This document shows positions 43,701 through 58,300 of a DNA stretch of 64,000 nt, piece by piece. Positions within the stretch are counted from its first letter, which is position 1; every line of letters starts with the position of its first letter. The position numbers were made by a program, and so were the translations under genes. Origin of the DNA: Sepiola atlantica (taxonomy: Eukaryota; Mollusca; Cephalopoda; Sepiida; Sepiolidae). Location of the stretch: the NCBI GenBank assembly GCA_963556195.1, contig OY744520.1, forward strand, positions 8,762,991-8,826,990. Direction: 5' to 3'. The notes beneath the pieces were generated by a model. That model was not told the origin of the DNA. It searched no databases and saw only the letters and a list, made by a program, of their open reading frames with translations.

Positions 43701-46700
43701 ATTTTGAATGAAACCCACAAAAAAACGTTTATTTCTATAGATAATTTTGAATGAAACCCACAAAAAAACGTTTATTTCTATAGATAATTTTAAATGAAAC
43801 CCACAAAAAACGTTTATTTCTATAGATAATTTTGAATGAAACCCACAAAAAAACGTTTATTTCTATAGATAATTTTGAATGAAACCCACAAAAAAACGTT
43901 TATTTCTATAGATAATTTTGAATGAAACCCACAAAAAAACGTTTATTTCCATAGATAATTTTAAATGAAACTCACAAATAACCGTTTATTTCTATAGATA
44001 ATTTTAAATGAAACCCACAAAAAAACGTTTATTTCTATAGATAATTTTAAATGAAACCCACAAAAAAACGTTTATTTCTATAGACAATTTTAAATGAAAC
44101 CCACAAAAAAACGTTTATTTCTATAGATAATTTTTAATGAAACCCACAAAAAAACGTTTATTTCTATAGATAATTTTGAATGAAACCCACAAAAAAACGT
44201 TTATTTCTATAGATAATTTTAAATGAAACCCACAAATAAACGTTTATTTCTATAGATAATTTTAAATGAAACCCACAAATAAACGTTTATTTCTATAGAT
44301 AATTTTAAATGAAACCCACAAATAAACGTTTATTTCTATAGATAATTTTAAATGAAACCCACAAAAAACGTTTATTTCTATAGATAATTTTGAATGAAAC
44401 CCACAAAAAAACGTTTATTTCTATAGATAATTTTGAATGAAACCCACAAAAAAATGTTTATTTCTATAGATAATTTTGAATGAAACCCACAAAAAAACGT
44501 TTATTTCTATAGATAATTTTAAATGAAACCCACAAAAAACGTTTATTTCTATAGATAATTTTGAATGAAACCCACAAAAAACGTTTATTTCTATAGATAA
44601 TTTTGAATGAAACCCACAAAAAAACGTTTATTTCTATAGATAATTTTGAATGAAACCCACAAAAAAACGTTTATTTCTATAGATAATTTTAAATGAAACT
44701 CACAAATAAACGTTTATTTCTATAGATAATTTTAAATGAAACCCACAAAAAAACGTTTATTTCTATAGATAATTTTTAATGAAACCCACAAAAAAACGTT
44801 TATTTCTATAGATAATTTTAAATGAAACCCACAAAAAAACGTTTATTTCTATAGATAATTTTAAATGAAACCCACAAAAAAACGTTTATTTCTATAGATA
44901 ATTTTAAATGAAACCCACAAAAAAACGTTTATTTCTATAGATAATTTTGAATGAAACCCACAAAAAAACGTTTATTTCTATAGATAATTTTGAATGAAAC
45001 CCACAAAAAAACGTTTATTTCTATAGATAATTTTAAATGAAACCCACAAAAAACGTTTCTTTCTATAGATAATTTTGAATGAAACCCACAAAAAAACGTT
45101 TATTTCTATAGATAATTTTGAATGAAACCCACAAAAAAACGTTTATTTCTATAGATAATTTTAAATGAAACCCACAAAAAACGTTTATTTCTATAGATAA
45201 TTTTGAATGAAACCCACAAAAAAACGTTTATTTCTATAGATAATTTTGAATGAAACCCACAAAAAAACGTTTATTTCTATAGATAATTTTGAATGAAACC
45301 CACAAAAAAACGTTTATTTCCATAGATAATTTTAAATGAAACTCACAAATAACCGTTTATTTCTATAGATAATTTTAAATGAAACCCACAAAAAAACGTT
45401 TATTTCTATAGATAATTTTAAATGAAACCCACAAAAAAACGTTTATTTCTATAGATAATTTTAAATGAAACCCACAAAAAAACGTTTATTTCTATAGATA
45501 ATTTTAAATGAAACCCACAAAAAAACGTTTATTTCTATAGATAATTTTGAATGAAACCCACAAAAAAACGTTTATTTCTATAGATAATTTTGAATGAAAC
45601 CCACAAAAAAACGTTTATTTCTATAGATAATTTTAAATGAAACCCACAAAAAACGTTTCTTTCTATAGATAATTTTGAATGAAACCCACAAAAAAACGTT
45701 TATTTCTATAGATAATTTTGAATGAAACCCACAAAAAAACGTTTATTTCTATAGATAATTTTAAATGAAACCCACAAAAAACGTTTATTTCTATAGATAA
45801 TTTTGAATGAAACCCACAAAAAAACGTTTATTTCTATAGATAATTTTGAATGAAACCCACAAAAAAACGTTTATTTCTATAGATAATTTTGAATGAAACC
45901 CACAAAAAAACGTTTATTTCCATAGATAATTTTAAATGAAACTCACAAATAACCGTTTATTTCTATAGATAATTTTAAATGAAACCCACAAAAAAACGTT
46001 TATTTCTATAGATAATTTTAAATGAAACCCACAAAAAAACGTTTATTTCTATAGACAATTTTAAATGAAACCCACAAAAAAACGTTTATTTCTATAGATA
46101 ATTTTTAATGAAACCCACAAAAAAACGTTTATTTCTATAGATAATTTTGAATGAAACCCACAAAAAAACGTTTATTTCTATAGATAATTTTAAATGAAAC
46201 CCACAAATAAACGTTTATTTCTATAGATAATTTTAAATGAAACCCACAAATAAACGTTTATTTCTATAGATAATTTTAAATGAAACCCACAAATAAACGT
46301 TTATTTCTATAGATAATTTTAAATGAAACCCACAAAAAACGTTTATTTCTATAGATAATTTTGAATGAAACCCACAAAAAAACGTTTATTTCTATAGATA
46401 ATTTTGAATGAAACCCACAAAAAAATGTTTATTTCTATAGATAATTTTGAATGAAACCCACAAAAAAACGTTTATTTCTATAGATAATTTTGAATGAAAC
46501 CCACAAAAAAACGTTTATTTCTATAGATAATTTTGAATGAAACCCACAAAAAAACGTTTATTTCTATAGATAATTTTGAATGAAACCCACAAAAAAACGT
46601 TTATTTCTATAGATAATTTTGAATGAAACCCACAAAAAAACGTTTATTTCTATAGATAATTTTGAATGAAACCCACAAAAAAACGTTTATTTCTATAGAT

Positions 46701-49700
46701 AATTTTAAATGAAACCCACAAAAAAAAAATGTTCTTCCTTTTCAGGTTCATCCACATCTGGTCTTCAAGCACCTTTAATTCTCATTGAAGGCTTTAAAAC
46801 AGATCGATCAAACTCAGAGTAAGTTGAACAGCGTTTTCATTGATCTTCAAATGATGATAGCAAACTTGTGATTTCTTAAATATTTATTGCAAAATTATTA
46901 GAAGCCAAACGCTGACGTTGAAGACCGTCATCCCAACCTTCGGCTATATGGTTGAGGTTGGAACTGAGTTACTTTTTCAACCTTTTCTTCTCGTGTACAA
47001 ATCTGAACTTTTTTTATAAATTCATTTTCTCATAAAGTATTTTCCATTCTTTATCCCTATTGGTCAATTGACACGTCAGCTCAACCAATGAAAATTTGTC
47101 TCATACGTGTCCCTAAATGTCAACAGAAGATTATGAGCCAAGATTTTATATGAATCTGTAGCATAGCATGAGGGATTTGTTCGATCTCTATGGATTGTTC
47201 GTCATCTTCATCATCAACAGAAAAAGCTGTATGTCTCTCGTTGACACATCGTAGCTGGCTCATTGAATGGTGAAGTCTAGTTGTAAAATGGTGATGTAGC
47301 AGATGATGTTTCTGTGTCTTCCGCTCTCCTTGTAGCTGCAGTAATGTGACAAAATAAAAGGAAAACGCCAACAACAACATATTTGATCAATGGCGTCAGG
47401 TTCTTTGATGTTTTATTCTTTTACACATTAGTTGATCTTATCCTTGCTCGCTACTCGAAGAAGCGAATGAAGGCAGGGCTTTGAAAAAAAGAGTGTCCAA
47501 ACACAATCAGCTCACAGGGCCAACGTCTCATTTCGGACTTCTGTCCGTGACGTCATATCCTGACACATACACCTAACATCTAACTTGACTTCAAATGGAA
47601 TTTTCCAGTTTCTGCTTACTTTTAACCTTACGAGGAAAATACTGTTTTGAACATTATTTTCTAGCATCCACATATAATCGTGCTTCAACTCATGACAACA
47701 TGACTGTGCGTTTTACTTGAATTCAAACCCATTCATTGCTCTCCCCAACTAACACCACCATTTCAACATACATGCACCCACATTGCCGTACTCGTTAAAA
47801 TATTTTAATTTTGTTGTATTTAGTTATTTTTTTTCTTTTTTCTTGTAAACGGAGCTGTATATGGCAAGAGTAGCACATTGTCGTTGCAGCTTTGATCGTT
47901 TCTGTTGGTATTATAATTTCCAATTGTTTTGTTTCTAATTTAGTTCCAAGTCGAAGAAACTACGTCCAGACATGCAGCCATCTTGTCCTCTCATCACAGC
48001 TAATTCACAAATTGAAGAATCACAATCAATCATCAGCAATTTCACGACAGCCCTCAAATGTTACGAGTTATTACATTCAGATGATGTGTTACAAAGAGGT
48101 AAGTACAACAAAGCCGAGTCATGCTGCATTTGCACCTTATATATTTAACACACAGGCTCTGCCATGTAAGTCCGCTACTATACATATATATATATACATA
48201 TATCTATTAATAATGGAGTTAATGTATCTGTCTGTCTGAAGCCGAAACTCCATTAAAGTTGTATAACTATTTACTAAGTCAGCTAGCTTCATTATATACT
48301 ATGAAGAAAACCGGCATAAACACTATGGGCATTTCTCAATTTACATAATCAATTGCTTTTGAACTTCTAATAAATTAGTATTCGCAAACATACACTCAAG
48401 ATAGTTTCATTCAGATTTCATCATGTATTTAAGTAATTTTGCTCGCTACTAATCTTACTTATAAATTATAATTAATGAATCAAATTGTTTAATTAAAATA
48501 ATAATTGATTTAAAAATTAATCAGTTACGTAGTTATTTTATCTACGTCCAATTGATTAAACAGCGTGCGGAACGTAAATCCATTGAAACAATCTCCCTCC
48601 GTGAACTCAGTTTGGACGCAATACAAGCGCGTAATTTGTAAACAAACGCTAATATTACCGTTTTACTTTAACTTACGCTGTTAAGCTTTTATTCATAAAC
48701 TGTTCTTATTATTCCATGTTTTATTTATTAAAATAAAAGATGTGATTTTTTTTTCTTTTCTGTCAACAACAAAAATAATATAACTGATTTTAGAAACAAA
48801 TTGTTTAATTAAAAAATGTCATTAAAAACACACACGCATGCGCACACATACACATAAAAGAGTACGGATTTTTACATTGTTTCATTTTATAAACACTTTT
48901 CTTCCGATTCGAAAAATACTGTTCGCTGTATTTAGTTGTTTTTTTTTTAATTGTTGATTTTAACAATTTTATTGAATCAAATTGTTTAATTAAAATAAAA
49001 ATCGATTTAAAAATTACTACTAAAAAAAACCAGACACACACGAACACACACACACGCACACACACACACACACACACATTCTAACAAATTTAATTAGGTA
49101 AACTTTCTTTCCGAGACCATTTACATAAGTAACCATGTTCACTATATTTGATTTTTTTGTGCTTTTACACTTTAGGACCCGCGCTAACTTTGACTCCATC
49201 GTTAGGGTTAGGGTCAGAGTCAAAGTGGGTGTTAGGGTTAGTGTTTGGGTCGTCGTCAAAGTCAGCACAGATCTTACAGTACAAGAATACAGATTTTTTA
49301 TTGTTTTATTTTATGTACACCTTTCTTCCGATCCAAAAAATACTGTTTGCTGTATTCAGTTCTTTAAATTGTTGATTTTAACAATTTTACTGAATCAAAT
49401 TGTTTAATTAAAATAAATATTGATTTAAAAATTATTAAAAACATTTCTATTTATGGGGAAGGTTAATACAAAAATCGGGGTTGGTCGAAATTTCTATTTT
49501 CATTATTTACATCTACAACTATTTTTGGTCATAAATAAAGAATATCAACGTATAACCACCCAAGAAATATGACTGAGGCTAAATCAGTTTACACGTAAGC
49601 GTTAATTTCTGACGCGGCAGCCAAGCAAAAATATGCGACCGGGGGGAGCATATATTTGCTAGTATATATAATATCCATATATGCACTTTAAGTGTATTTT

Positions 49701-52272
49701 ATATATTTTTTTCGAATGTCACAAAATGTCCTGTAAATTTCTAAAATTAGTTGTTTGCCATAATATCTGCAGGCTTTTCATAACTTTCAACTTTGAAACA
49801 GTTTCTTTTTAACTATAAATCTATAGAAATGTTACTTTCAGACAAGTTAAGTGGCTAACCATAGTTGAGGGTGACCCGAAGGCTTTCATTAGCAACTACA
49901 GCGAGATGTAGGGGAGGGTGCCACTTCTTTCCCAGGATTACTCCACTTACCCTTGATCCTCACCTTATAATGCTGATGAGTGTTTAGCAAGGGGGCATCA
50001 AGTACCATTTTTTAGTCTTTGATATGACACGACAGAAGACTGATCCTTGATCCTTGCCCATTAGCAAACACTCTTACCATTATGCCAAATAGGCCGATCA
50101 AATACAAGGCAAAAAATCTCTAACTTCATTTTTCCCTCCGTGGATTACATAAAAGTTATGACTTTATGTATGACAAGTCTTTGGGTTACATAAAAGTTAT
50201 GACTTTATGTATGACACGTCTTTGGGTTACATAAAAGTTATGACTTTATGTATGACAAGTCTTTGGGTTACATAAAAGTTATGACTTTATGTATGACAAG
50301 TCTTTGGTTTACATAACAGTTATGACTTTATGTATGACAAGTCTTTTAGTTACATAACAGTTATGACTTTATGTATGACAAGTCTTTGAGTTACATAAAA
50401 GTTATGACTTTATGTACGACAAGTCTTTGGAATCTGATCACAATATACAGCCCCCCTCCCCCCCCCCCATGCCACCTATGGAACCGTTAATAAAATTCAC
50501 AATCCTTTTTGCAATTCAACTATATTTGGTACAAATAAATTTAAGTTTATACTGACTTGTCCACTAAGGTTCAGTCATGAATGTCCAACAGTCTTTGTTT
50601 TATCAACGTTCAATCATATGCTTCAAATGTGTGAAGCCCATCCAGGATCGCACCTCTTCCTGGTGAGATGGTCACCAAAGTGTCCCTGCGATCATTCCAA
50701 CGAGTAATTTGAAATGTGGGGAGTTGCAACTTCACCAAAAGATTGTTTGCAAAGGCCAGTGCATTCAATCAAATGCACTGCATGGGCTGCAATATCAAAA
50801 CATGAGATCATGGGTCCTTATCATTTTGAAGATCAGAATGAAGGGTCAGTCATGATCAATACTGAATGCTAGCCAGTATTCGTTAAGAAGTGTCAAGGTC
50901 AGACAAAGAACTGTTGTGAAAGAACTGTGATTTCAACAGGATAGGATCAGAGAGAAGTATTTCAATACAAAGTTGACTTCTACAAATAATTGAATTCAAT
51001 GAAATGCTGAATATTAGATGAAGACTATAACTTTTAAAATAGTATAGAAATGTGTTCAGTGGCGCCTAAAATGTTCATCAGTGTTTAGTAACAAGATCAT
51101 TTCTAAATATGTGTAAAATCAACACTATTCATAGTCATGTATTCAGTAAGAAAGTTCTTGCTATCCAAATACTTTCGTTTGTTTGTAGATTTCATCAAAC
51201 TCTGTCAAAACTGGAGGTCTGAGACCTGGTCTTGGATGGGACACTTTCAGACCGATATGTTTATATATCAGGTAAGAGTAAAATCTGGCTACATTACTTT
51301 CATATTTAACTTTTCTTGCTTATATGCTTTCATAAATTCTATGGAATACAGTTTAAATGTTATACTATAAGTAGGTATCATAGACCAGCCTAGCTTAGAC
51401 TAGGGAAAACGGGGGTGTTTCTGCTGTTTAGCCCCGACATGTTAGACCTCTCTTAAATAACAAATAGCTAAAGAAATGTATAAACTTTGTTATGTACTTA
51501 CGTGGTAGCTGAAAAAAAGATTGTACACCAAAAATGACGCAAATTCATCCAGTATTTATTGAATTAAAAATAAAAAACGATTTCGATCGGTCGTCGCCAT
51601 ATTATATCTTTGTCTGATTTTATCATTGAGTTATCTCTCTTGTCTAAACTGGTTACAAAATGCCTAACGATACCTAAAATCATTTTTCTTCTTTTTCTTA
51701 TTTAAGAAATACTGGATGGATTTGTGTAATTTTTTCTGTACAATCTTATTTTCAGCTAACACGTAAGTACATAACAAAGTTTATACATTTCCTTAAATAA
51801 TAAGGAGAGGTAGTTTGCTTGAAGCATTGTGTGTAATACGTATATAGAGGAGTATTAGAAGGCTATCACAATGCAAGAAATGGAAATATGTCAGCGTTGA
51901 GAAGTAAGACAAAAACAAGTGATTTTTTTATATATATATATATTTTTTTAATTTAATTTTTTTTTTCATAAAATTTCTTTAAATATTTTTTATATAATTT
52001 CTTTAAATATTTTAATGTCATTTTGAAAGAGCAGAAGCACCAAAACGGGTAAATATAGTGAAATTTCCTTCAATTTCAACCTCTGATATCTCATTTATTT
52101 TTTGGGTTATTTTGATAAAATTTAGATGGAAAAAAAAATTCAATCTTTTCTCTTTATAAATGTTCAATTCGTTCTTTTGTGTCATTAATATTAATAGAGA
52201 TTCAAAATATAGCAGACAGATCTGTTGAGGAAACACAGAGAGAGAGAAGGGGAACAAAGTTATATAGAGAAA

Positions 52273-52340
<68 letters not shown>

Positions 52341-55300
52341 AATAAAGATATTTAGAGAAACAAAGAGGGAGAGAGAGAGAGAGAATACTTGATTATATTT
52401 ACAGAGAAGGTTGCAGTTATCGTTATTATTTAGATTGATTCATTATTTAATCTAAATCAAATTTTATTTTATTTGTCTGATTTTAATGTTTTTGAAAGTT
52501 TTTTTTTTTTTGATAAATGTTAATGTGTACAGAATTAAAAAATAGCTAATAAAAGCATTAATTTTGATTCCCAACAGGAGATTTTGGGTTGAAAGTTTGG
52601 TCAACATCTACTTGATAATCCTGGTTTAGTCTTGAATTATGCTCTGTCACCTTTTCATTTAAAGGTTTTGAAGACAATTTGCATTTCCTGTTGGTAACCT
52701 TTGTTCATGCATAGACAGAAATTAATTTCTTTGAAAAACATTACGAGGATTTGTTCAGATTGAGAGTTCAACGTTCAAACTCCTCCGCCTCCTCAGGCAA
52801 CATGGAATGGAATAAGTACATATAAAATGTTGCCAAGTCTGCTGCAAAAAATATAGGTCCTATTTACGGGGCTAGAAAATTTCTAACACCAGCCAGTATC
52901 CTATATCTCTACAAAACCATCATGCACAGAGTATTGTTGCCACATCTGGGCTGGTGCACCAACCACTAACGGCTCAGTATTTACTTCTCTCCCAACATGG
53001 GAAGATGTGGCACAATACTGGAAGGTGGGGAGAATAAGCCAGCACGTAAAAGGTTGTGCACTCTGGCCCTTTCAAAATTGCTTGAACAGCCCGCCGGCAT
53101 TCCTCGGTGAGGGCATTTCAGGCAGTTCGCTATAAATTAACTCCTTTCCAAAACGAGAAGGCAAGGCCTGGGAGGGTGGATCTCCTAAAGCTCAACAGAA
53201 CAAATACCACAGCTTGACAGAAAAAAGGGGCCACTGTCTTCACCTCTTTACTAGCCTCTTCCTCTTGGACAGGGCGCGAAAATAAATTTCTGACCTAATA
53301 GATCGTGCAATATCTGCACAGCTCCAGCCGCAGTTACACAGCCGCAGTATTGCATTTCCGTCTGTTTTACTATGGAATGTGCTCACTGCACTTGTACCCC
53401 CTCAACGAAAATACCCCCGACCCACCTGATTAGCAACAAGATCCCACCCCTTCACTGTAGAAGTCCCTAGATGCCAGAAAGTTTTCTATTCTTATAGCTT
53501 CTTTACTCTGATGGCTTGCCTCTGGAATTCTCTTCCTGCTCCCTGTTTCCCGAATGTACCAACATGCAGAAATTTTAATGTAATATAGAACAAACATCTT
53601 GCTGCCCAACTCCCTATCCAGGATACCACCTACAAATCTGGTTCCCATCACAGTAGCCTTTTATGGTTCAGTGGCAATATGCCTTGTTTGGGGTAAATAA
53701 AATTAAAAAAAGTACAAAAAAATCCAACTTTAATTAAATTCTAACCATACTCTTCTGATGAATGTTAGTTGAAAAAAAGATCTTCTTAGGAGACAATTTA
53801 CTAACGATGAACCTCACTTAGCCAGTGAGAGTTAAGGACATGCGTTGCATGGAGAGAAATGATATGAGATTGATCATTGATATGATGGATGTGTAAAAAC
53901 AGGCTTAGTTCTGATGACCTGGGAAGAAGATTAGATCTGGACAGTATAAGGAGTTGTATGTTGTAGACTTTGATGATATGGCCATGTTGAAGGAATGTAT
54001 GAGAGGTTTTGGGTTAGTAAATATATAACAATTGAGGTAGCATGGTTAACTCACAGAGGAAGGCCAAGGAAAACATGGGAGGAAGTGATAAAAATGGACT
54101 TGAAAGAAAGAGTGATAAATAAAAACCTAGCCAGAGATAGGTTAGTTTGGAAATCAATTTCTAAAAGCTGTCCAATACATGCCAGCATGTAAAATGGACA
54201 TTAAACCGAATATGATGACTTGTGACTCATTGGCTAGATAAAAAAGAATAAAAGTAAATGTCTAGTTGTTTCAATTTAAATTTATGTAAAGTTTGAAGCT
54301 TAGATATCACCAGAACCCACCACAATTTTTTCGAAGCTCAGATATCACCAGAACCCACCACAATTTTTTCGAAGCTTCCTAATAATGTTTCACATAATCA
54401 GTATTTCAATATAAATACAAAATATTTTCAGGGTTTCTTGAAAATTGTAACTTTTATTTATGAAACATGATACATTATTAGATTGATAAACAAGAAATAA
54501 AAGTAAATGTCTAGACAAGTTAAACAGTAGCAACGTTTTAAGCAATTGTAACAGTCAATAGGCAATTGTAACAGTCAATAGGCAATTGTAGCAGTTAATA
54601 GACAATTGTAGCAGTCAATAGACAATTGTAGCAGTCAATAGACAATTGTAGCAGTCAATAGACAATTGTAGCAGTCAATAGACAATTGTAGCAGTCAATA
54701 GACAATTGTAGCAGTCAATAGACAATTGTAGCAGTCAATAGACAATTGTAGCAGTCAATAGACAATTGTAACAGTCAATAGACAATTGTAACAGTCAATA
54801 GACAAAGTCTCTGCAAGATGAAGTTTTAATGAGATGTCCAAAAAGGTTTTGATTTATGTCATTCTCCTCCTCCAACAACTTCCCCCTCTTTCTATTCTGC
54901 TTTTCCTAGCACTTCTCGTTTCATTCACCCTTCTGTTTCGTCATCTGAAACCTTCAATGTGCAAACAAGTTTATGTTTAAATTTTTTATGTTTTTCATCT
55001 GCTTTCATTTTCTTAAATTTGCTTGCAATTATTTTTCTTTTTAGGGACTTTTTCAGGAAGCAGTTGGTCACTTACAAAATTTCCGTGCTGGAATGACAGA
55101 AAAGTTGCAGGTAATTCAGTTTTTATGGATCAATAAATATCCTTCTTTTTCTTGTCTGAGGCATCCATCAATTGACGGTGCAAAATTAATGAAGTTTGTG
55201 CATCAGTGCAAAAGTCGATGTTGAACGACTGAAGATATGCATGGAAGGCAACCATATAGCATATCCAAAACGTTTTTTATTTATTGATAAAACCTCTTCA

Positions 55301-58300
55301 AAATGGATACAATGTATTTAACAGGAAGGCCAGTTTTCGTGTGAGTGTGTGTATTGTATCATAACAATAATATATGGATTTGCGCAGAGTATTGTTGCCA
55401 CATCTGGGCTGGTGCTCCAACCACTAGTCTCTACCTCTTGGATAGGGTCTCTAACTTAATAGGTTCCACGCTGTCTACCAAGCTCCAGCCCCTGTCCTAT
55501 CGCCACAATGTTGCATCCCTGTGCTTTTTTTACAAGTACTTCAACAGAATATGCTTCTAAAGAACCTACTGCACTTGTGAACACCTCAACGTAAATGCCC
55601 TCAACCAACCAGACAAGCAGCAAAATCACACCCTATCACTGTAGAGGTCTCCAGATGCCAGACCGCTTGCCTTTGGAATTCCATCTTTGTTCTCTGTTTC
55701 CCCCGATTGTACCAACGTGCATAAATTTAAATTTGATGTGAACAAGCATGTCGCTGCACAACCCCTCACTTAGGATACCTTTATAAATCTGTCCCCTAAT
55801 TCAAAGTAGTCCCTTATGTCTTGGTGACAGTGTGCCTTTGGGGTGAATAGAAGTGAAAAAAGATGTTCTGATTCTGAGAAGTTTATTTTTTATGTTGATA
55901 TATATTTGCAGGATTCACAAAAACTCAATACATATCAGATTTCAACCTCAACTTATTATTCGATATGTGTTTTGTTTTGTGAATCCTGCACCCATAAACA
56001 TTTGCTCTGAGTTCTCGATTCGGAATATGGCGTTTAATCTATATTTATATCTTAATATAATTTAATATTGAACAAGAATTTCCTGAAACCAAAATTCAAC
56101 TTGATATTATCTCTAAGATTTTGGCTACACATTTACAGATATGTTTCAGCTCCAGTTGGAAATCAGCCGAGCATCATCAGGCCAAATTCTTATAATAAGA
56201 ACTTCGCCTGAGGCTCGGTTTTGGTGGAACTCCCCTAAATGGTAAAGTTTGCAAAAAAAAAAAAAAAATAATGCGTCCATGTTACTCACTCTGTTGCCCA
56301 GAACACATATATTCGTCCAGTAATACCATATGAATAAATTTTTATGAGAATTCCTTTATGCCAAACCTTGTCAAAGGCTTTGGATATATCAATCGCTACC
56401 ACCCTAGCTTCACCTGCCTTGTCCAGTGTATGGTATATCCATTCAGAGATCACCGTTAGGATATCTGCAGTAGATCATGCTTGCCTAAATCCATACGGAT
56501 GGTCAGAAAGAAGTTTAGCATTAACGAGGTGCCAGACTATTGCTAGATTGATTAAGGATTCAAATATTTTAGCAAAGATCGAGAGTAGACTGCTGGGGCG
56601 ATAATTCTAAGGATCAGTTCTATCTCCATAGTTCTTGAAGACTGATACCATAGAGACACTTTTCCAACTATCGAAGAAGCAAGATTCAGCAAGACATTTA
56701 TTGTAGAGTTTGGAGAGGACAGGGGCCAGTTCAGCAGAGAATTTCTTTATTACTATTACTGGTATAAGATCAGGCCCACAGGCTTTGGAGGTGTCAAGGT
56801 TTTTTATGATGTCCCTGACCTGAGATTGGGTGATGACCAGGTTATCAAGTGTGGCTTCAGTCCACAATGGGAATTTAGGGAGAGAGTGGTTTGCTGAATC
56901 CAAAGTGGAGTTTAAGGTGAAACGTTTGGCAAGTAGTTCAGCCTTATCAGTTGCTGTGCAAATGACATCATTGTGGTTTGATAGTGGGAGAATTGTTGAT
57001 TGTCCATTGTTCACCACACTATTGTAGATTTTCCAGAAATCGCAAGTACCTAGTTTATGCGACTGAATGCGTTTTTTGGTTATCTCTGTATACCTTTTCT
57101 TTGCTTTACCTATCACTGCCATACAATTATTTCTTGACTATAAATTTCTGTCTTTTCGCAGTTGACTTATAGCGGCTGAATTGTTGGAATGCCTGCTGCC
57201 TCTGTACAATAGCAGCTGCACATTCCGAGGTGAACCATTATGGAGAGTGAGGCTTGCTGTAGAATTTTCGCATGGGGACATATGCTTCAATGCTTGCTTT
57301 GACCCATTCGGTTAACTCATTTGCGCACTTTATCATCAGCAGGGAGTGAAAAGGTTTCACTCTCTGATGTGATCTATGGTGGAATCAAAATCAGCCTGCT
57401 TGTGGTATCTTGTCATTTTGAGCAATGGCTCATCAGCTTTGGGGCGAGATTTTAGGGTGATATCAATCATTACCATGAAGTGATCAGCGTTCCCGAGTGG
57501 GCTATGGGCATTTGTCACACAAGCCTCGGGTAGTGAGTTCAAGAACAGGTCGAGAAGTGAGGCTTGCTGGTCCACACGATCAGGGAGGTGGGTTGGGAAA
57601 GTGACAGTCTGTGAGAGGGAGTGCGCTAAGGAGAAATTATACGTGGAGTTACCAGCTGCGTCCAGTAATATTTTTACTGATTTATCCCTATAATCTCCTC
57701 TGAAGATAAAAGCTTGCATTTTTGAAAATGCATGGGCTAAGGAAGGAAAAAAAAGTTGATTTATATTTATATATTCCTTGTTTAAACTACTTGATGATTC
57801 AATAAATATTGTTCTTTTTCCAATTTTTATCCTCATCACTCATTTCATTTTATAAAAATATACACGTACCTAACTTTATATAGTACTAGTAATTCTTTGT
57901 TTTTTGCTAGTATGTTTTTTTATTGTTTTTTTTTATTGCTATTGTAATTATTTTTAATTGATCCACGTTTTTTTTATTCTAGGTTATTTTCTTTTCAGTG
58001 TTAAGATTTTAGTTTTTTCTGATTGAAAGGGAGATAACTCTTATTGTATTGCTTTTGTTTTTAACAATTTGGACAGTTGTTTTTTTTCTACAATTATTTT
58101 TATTTCTTTATCTATTTTTTTAAGAATGTGAACTCTTATTTCATTTTGTCTTTTTATATACAACATTGTTAATAATTTTGGAAATTGTTTTTTTCTTACA
58201 CTTATAGAAATTATATGTAGAAATAGAAATAAGCTTAATATTTATTTTCTAAATATAAAAGTAAATTTGTATTTGCAATCAGCATGGTACGACTTTTTGA

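Noticed and set aside
47120..47380. Minus-strand open frame of 86 codons with an acidic patch
   Set aside because: No domain, no homologue I recognise, inside a short intron. The length is expected by chance in this composition.
49195..49245. True telomere array
   Set aside because: Only two short TTAGGG-like runs, interrupted by other GT-rich sequence.
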